Assembly: GCA_023270095.1 (NCBI GenBank)
Contig: JAGLSJ010000006.1
Coordinates: forward strand, 1 to 16,479
Direction of reading: 5' to 3'
Source: Minisyncoccota bacterium
GTDB taxonomy: Bacteria; Patescibacteriota; Minisyncoccia; JAHIHE01; JAGLIN01
DNA: 16,479 nt
Below are positions 13,312 through 16,479 of this stretch, in pieces. The position numbers and the translations under genes are program-made. Each line of letters opens with the position of its first letter. Position 1 is the first letter of the stretch. The notes under the pieces are model-generated. The model saw nothing but the letters and a program-made list of their open reading frames with translations, was not told the DNA's origin and did not search any database.

Positions 13312-15135
13312 TTATTCACTAATCTTCAAATCCAAAACATTCATTTGTAATTCTCTATTTCCATTCCATTCATTTATTTCCAATTGAAAAACAACATCAA
13401 CAATATCTCCCCATCGTAAGCCATTTCTTCCATCTGGCATTTCATCAGCTAATTTTCCAAGGCGAAATCCAATTGCTTTGAAATATTTCACTTTTCCGTT
13501 CCCTAAATTTGATTTAAAACAAAGCTTGAGATGAGACTTATCATTTCCAACAGCTCTGATTTCATGCACTTCAAGTTTTCTTGCTACAAAAACTGGTTTG
13601 CGATTTCCTTGCCCAAAAGGTTTGAATTTTTCAATTTCATCAAAAAGGTTCCACTGGATTTGATCGTGATCAACCTCACAATCAATCTCAACGGATGGAA
13701 TTAAATCATCTTCACTTAAAACCTCTTCCGCAATTTTTTCAATTTGCTTTTTGAATTTCTTGAATTTTTTTTCTTCAACTTTCAATCCTGCGGCTTGTGA
13801 ATGCCCGCCAAAACTAATCAAAATATCTTTACATTTTTCAATTGCTTCGATCAAATTAAATTCTGGAATACTTCTCCCTGATCCAGCAAGTAATTCTTCT
13901 TGAGATTGTAAAACCAAGAATGGTCTGGAATATTCGTTAACTAATTTTCCAGCCACAAGCCCAACAATTCCAATTCTCCAATCTGGATCTGACTCAATCA
14001 GGATTTTTGGCAACTTCTTTTTTTTATCAATTCTTTTTTTAATTTCCTGCATTGCCTTTTCAGTAATTCTTTGTCTGTTTTGATTATTTTTTTCTAATTT
14101 GTCTACAAGATTTTTCGCTTCATCTACATTTTCAGAAATCAAAAGTTCATAAGAAGTATTAGCATGATCCATTCTTCCAGCCGCATTCAATCTTGGTGCC
14201 AGCATAAATCCAATCATCGTTGCATCAATTGATTTTGTTTCTGTTACATTTCCATTCACTCTCATTTTTGTTCCTGCCGATTCAACTAACTTTTTAATTC
14301 CCACTCGTTGAGTTTTGTTAATCACAACAAGCCCATAAGTAAGTAATGTTCGATTCTCTCCTATAAGTTCAACACAATCTGCCACTGTTCCAAGTGCTAC
14401 AAAATCCAAAAGCCATTTCTCAAACCCAACTGTGAGCTTGATTTTCCCTTTCAATTTTCTTTTTTCTAGTTCCACAAGAAGACCTTGAACGAACTTAAAA
14501 GCAATCCCAACACCAGCAAGACCCTTGAACGGATATTCGCAATCTTTCTGTTTGGAATTAATTACTGCCAAAGCATTCGGAATTTTTTCAGGAATATGAT
14601 GATGATCCGTGACAATAACCTCCATTCCCATCTCATTAATAATCTCCACACTTTCAAAACTTGAAACTCCACAATCAACTGTCACGATCAAATCAGTTTT
14701 TTCTTTTTTAATTTTTTTGATTGCCTCTTTGTTCAAGCCATATCCCTCAAGTTCTCGATCTGGAATATAAACGCCGACAAATTTTTTAGCCTCCTCTTTT
14801 TTAATTTGTTTAACGATAGATTTTAATTCAATTAAAGTTTTCACAACAACAACAGAAGAAGTGACACCATCAACATCATAATCTCCATAAACCGTAATTT
14901 TTTCATCACTTTCCAAAGCCTGAAAAATCCTTTGCACGGCTTTATCCATATCTTTCAATAAATATGGATCATGAATATCTTGCAAATAATCTGGATTGAA
15001 AAATTCATCTACTAAAGTTTGATTATCGATTTTCCTATCCCACAAAAGCTGCAAAACAATAGGAGAAAACTCAGGAAACTGCTCTTGAAACTTTTTTGGA
15101 TATTTTTTATTAACAAGCCATCTTTTTTGTGTCAT
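13312..15135 (-). CDS. recJ: Single-stranded-DNA-specific exonuclease RecJ
   Basis: The 607-residue product is a 5'-3' single-strand exonuclease used in recombinational and mismatch repair. All DHH catalytic motifs are intact: YGDYDVDG (83-90), VDCG (153-156), TDHHH (176-180) and ALGTVADC (247-254), with PRLNAAGR (314-321) after them. The DHHA1 domain carries GGHSQAAG (443-450), and a C-terminal OB-like domain follows (about 480-607). Length is slightly above the usual 570-580, with a lysine-rich insertion near 110-120. It contrasts with the DHH-family protein at 696-1841, which has lost these ligands. It has its own promoter, divergent from yqaA. Confidence 0.97.
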   Translation of the reverse strand: MTQKRWLVNKKYPKKFQEQFPEFSPIVLQLLWDRKIDNQTLVDEFFNPDYLQDIHDPYLLKDMDKAVQRIFQALESDEKITVYGDYDVDGVTSSVVVVKTLIELKSIVKQIKKEEAKKFVGVYIPDRELEGYGLNKEAIKKIKKEKTDLIVTVDCGVSSFESVEIINEMGMEVIVTDHHHIPEKIPNALAVINSKQKDCEYPFKGLAGVGIAFKFVQGLLVELEKRKLKGKIKLTVGFEKWLLDFVALGTVADCVELIGENRTLLTYGLVVINKTQRVGIKKLVESAGTKMRVNGNVTETKSIDATMIGFMLAPRLNAAGRMDHANTSYELLISENVDEAKNLVDKLEKNNQNRQRITEKAMQEIKKRIDKKKKLPKILIESDPDWRIGIVGLVAGKLVNEYSRPFLVLQSQEELLAGSGRSIPEFNLIEAIEKCKDILISFGGHSQAAGLKVEEKKFKKFKKQIEKIAEEVLSEDDLIPSVEIDCEVDHDQIQWNLFDEIEKFKPFGQGNRKPVFVARKLEVHEIRAVGNDKSHLKLCFKSNLGNGKVKYFKAIGFRLGKLADEMPDGRNGLRWGDIVDVVFQLEINEWNGNRELQMNVLDLKISE

Positions 15136-15164
15136 ATAGAAATTCGTTTATAATTTATACTTTC

Positions 15165-15192
15165 ATTATAACATTCAAGGAGTATTGCTCAA
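15165..15192 (-). promoter_or_regulatory. Promoter of recJ
   Basis: On the minus strand TTGAGC (15187-15192) and TATAAT (15165-15170) are 16 bases apart. The predicted start near 15158 leaves a leader of about 23 bases, without a Shine-Dalgarno. Confidence 0.55.
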
Positions 15193-15201
15193 AATTTTTT
15201 A

Positions 15202-15231
15202 TTGTACAAAAAAGCAAATCTACTCTAATAT
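15202..15231 (+). promoter_or_regulatory. Candidate promoter of the YqaA-like gene
   Basis: TTGTAC (15202-15207) is followed after 18 bases by TAATAT (15226-15231). It is back to back with the recJ promoter, the two -35 boxes being 9 bases apart. Confidence 0.4.
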
Positions 15232-15264
15232 TACATTAATGAAAAATAATAATTAAAAAGCCAA

Positions 15265-15723
15265 ATGTTTGATTTTTTAACTATATTACTTGAAAATGCC
15301 TATCTCAGCCTTTTCATCAATAGTTTTCTGGCATCAACTCTTCTGCCTCTTGGTTCTGAAGGGATTCTTGCCTATTTTATAAGTCAAAAATTGAACATCT
15401 TTGTTATGGTTTTGATTGCCACGACTGGAAACTATCTTGGCTCTGTCGTAAATTATTATATCGGACTAAAAGGAAGTAAAACAATATTAAATAAAGCAAT
15501 AAAGTTTAATGAAGTTGAAATCAGAAAGTCGAAAGAAAAATTCAAGAAATTCGGTCCGACTATCTTGTTTTTCTCTTGGATACCAATTGTTGGTGATCCC
15601 CTCACTTTTGTCGCAGGTCTTTTGAAATATGACTTCAGGAAATTTACCATTTATGTTCTTCTGGGCAAAGCATTCCGATATATTCTTGTTGTTCTAATTA
15701 CTTTTAACATTTTATCGCTATAA
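15265..15723 (+). CDS. yqaA: YqaA-like DedA/VTT-family membrane protein
   Basis: The 152-residue product belongs to the short YqaA branch of the DedA/SNARE-associated (VTT) superfamily, integral membrane proteins implicated in lipid transport and membrane homeostasis. Signature stretches are STLLPLGSEGILAYF (24-38), GNYLGSVVNYYIG (55-67), FGPTILFFSWIPIVGDPLTFVAGLL (96-120) and LGKAFRYILVV (133-143). The IPIVGDP re-entrant-like loop is the family hallmark. Length is near normal for YqaA (about 140). It is followed by a strong terminator and is separate from lepA. The substrate cannot be told from the sequence. Confidence 0.9.
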   Translation: MFDFLTILLENAYLSLFINSFLASTLLPLGSEGILAYFISQKLNIFVMVLIATTGNYLGSVVNYYIGLKGSKTILNKAIKFNEVEIRKSKEKFKKFGPTILFFSWIPIVGDPLTFVAGLLKYDFRKFTIYVLLGKAFRYILVVLITFNILSL

Positions 15724-15747
15724 AGTTTCTATTTTTATAAAATGACT

Positions 15748-15771
15748 AGCAAGACTCATTCTTGCTTTTTT
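15748..15771 (+). terminator. Rho-independent terminator after yqaA
   Basis: AGCAAGA (15748-15754) pairs perfectly with TCTTGCT (15760-15766) around a 5-base loop, followed by a T-run. It lies 24 bases after the yqaA stop. Confidence 0.9.
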
Positions 15772-15820
15772 ATTTATTTATAGGTAAGATTAGGTATACT
15801 AAACAAAGAACGTTCTATTC

Positions 15821-15849
15821 TGTCATACTGGATTAAATTCAGACTGACA
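15821..15849. repeat. Short REP-like hairpin upstream of lepA
   Basis: TGTCA-TA-CTGGA-TTAAA-TTCAG-AC-TGACA forms a two-part stem of 10 bp (one G-U) with a symmetrical internal loop. The TGTCATxCTG...CAGxxTGACA plan resembles the TCAGAATGACA half of the element at 11471-11577. Confidence 0.5.
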
Positions 15850-15882
15850 AAAACTTCGCTTTTTAAAAATTTCTCTAATTTA

Positions 15883-15914
15883 ACAATTTGGCAATATAAC
15901 AATTTAGTAATATA
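15883..15914. repeat. Octamer tandem repeat, four units, in the lepA promoter
   Basis: ACAATTTG, GCAATATA, ACAATTTA and GTAATATA follow head to tail, giving also a 16-base repeat with 14 of 16 matches. Both the -35 and most of the -10 of lepA lie inside it. Compare 9112-9135. Confidence 0.65.
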
Positions 15915-15916
15915 AT
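15888..15916 (+). promoter_or_regulatory. Promoter of lepA, predicting a leaderless mRNA
   Basis: TTGGCA (15888-15893) and a perfect TATAAT (15911-15916) are 17 bases apart, the best-matching promoter in the window. Initiation about 7 bases past the -10 falls near 15923, only about three bases before the ATG at 15926, leaving no room for a ribosome-binding site. Confidence 0.65.
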
Positions 15917-15925
15917 ATCAAAAAA

Positions 15926-16479
15926 ATGTCCCAACAAAACATCCGAAATTTCTGTATTATTGCGCATATTGATCACGGAAAATCAACTCTGGCTGATCGA
16001 TTTTTAGAATTGACCAAAACTGTTGAAGACCGCAAAATGAAAGCTCAACTTCTTGATCAAATGGATTTAGAAAGAGAGAGAGGAATTACCATCAAACTGC
16101 AACCAGCTAAAATGAATTATAGTCTAAATGATGAAAATTTTGTTTTAAACCTCATTGATACTCCTGGTCATGTTGATTTCGCTTACGAGGTTTCCCGCTC
16201 TCTAGCAGCCGTGGAAGGAGCAATATTGCTTGTTGATGCCACTCAAGGAATTCAAGCTCAAACTTTGGCAAATTTATATTTTGCTATGGAGCAAGATCTT
16301 GTGATTATTCCCGTTATCAATAAAATCGATATGCCTAATGCTATGGTCTCCGAAGTTTCAAAAGAAATCAAAGATTTGCTGGGAACCAACGAAGATGAAA
16401 TCATCAAAATATCCGCAAAAACAGGTGAAAATGTTTCTTCAGTTTTGGAAGAAATAATCAAAAAAGTCCCAGCTCCACA
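15926..16479 (+). CDS. lepA: Elongation factor 4 (LepA), 5' part
   Basis: 184 codons of a roughly 600-residue ribosomal GTPase are present; the gene runs off the end of the window. The G domain shows G1 AHIDHGKST (13-21), the G2 region RERGITIK (50-57), G3 DTPGH (78-82), G4 NKID (132-135) and G5 SAK (163-165). LepA rather than EF-G or TypA is indicated by DLERERGITIKLQP (47-60), the YEVSRSLAAVEGAILLVDA stretch and AQTLANLYFA (111-120). LepA acts on ribosomes late in initiation or in elongation under ionic stress. The ATG at 15926 is the natural start (MSQQNIRNF) and sits about ten bases past a strong -10 box, suggesting leaderless translation. Confidence 0.96.
   Translation, partial: MSQQNIRNFCIIAHIDHGKSTLADRFLELTKTVEDRKMKAQLLDQMDLERERGITIKLQPAKMNYSLNDENFVLNLIDTPGHVDFAYEVSRSLAAVEGAILLVDATQGIQAQTLANLYFAMEQDLVIIPVINKIDMPNAMVSEVSKEIKDLLGTNEDEIIKISAKTGENVSSVLEEIIKKVPAP

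Noticed and set aside
1..16479. CRISPR array, tRNA or rRNA genes, insertion sequences, prophage
   Set aside because: No regularly spaced repeat-spacer pattern, tRNA cloverleaf, rRNA signature, transposase or phage gene was seen on either strand; the only repeats are the short elements listed.

Overview
The window is AT-rich chromosomal DNA (about 30% G+C by eye) from a bacterium. The gene set suggests Candidate Phyla Radiation / Patescibacteria, probably a Parcubacteria-like lineage. The reasons are the very low G+C, short genes, a ruvB - small membrane protein - PH-domain protein - ruvA cluster, a VirB2/TrbC-like pilin with no secretion system beside it, a lone PilB ATPase, and almost no Shine-Dalgarno sequences. 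The affiliation is inference from content, not a phylogenetic placement. The standard bacterial code fits: long ORFs have no internal TGA, and TGA is used as a stop at 7931. Layout: 21-485 (-) tsaE; 696-1841 (+) a DHH/NrnA-like protein whose metal-binding motifs are degraded; 2015-3730 (+) a PilB/GspE ATPase; 3832-4761 (-) a membrane-anchored TPR protein. At 4762-5127 lies a 366-base gene-free stretch with a candidate structured RNA (4829-4965), a second hairpin (4998-5038) and a 14-base direct repeat that runs into the ruvB start. 5128-7933 (+) is a probable operon: ruvB, small membrane protein, PH-domain membrane protein, ruvA, small membrane protein, closed by tandem terminators. 7955-8306 has no long gene but holds a possible 29-residue hydrophobic microprotein on the minus strand. 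8307-8582 (+) encodes a winged-helix regulator. On the minus strand follow ftsH and its downstream pilin-like gene, a small membrane protein, yifB/comM and recJ. On the plus strand are a YqaA/DedA-family membrane protein and the 5' part of lepA, which runs off the window. The themes are DNA recombination and repair (ruvA, ruvB, recJ, comM), tRNA modification and translation (tsaE, lepA), membrane quality control (ftsH) and surface appendages or DNA uptake (pilB, pilin-like, comM). PilB, ComM and RecJ fit a natural-transformation theme, but no uptake channel gene is present here. Non-coding content is the most unusual part: the structured RNA before ruvB, three REP-like palindromic elements (one far more G+C-rich than its surroundings), an octamer tandem repeat at two distant sites (one overlapping the lepA promoter), and promoters so close to start codons that leaderless or near-leaderless translation looks common.
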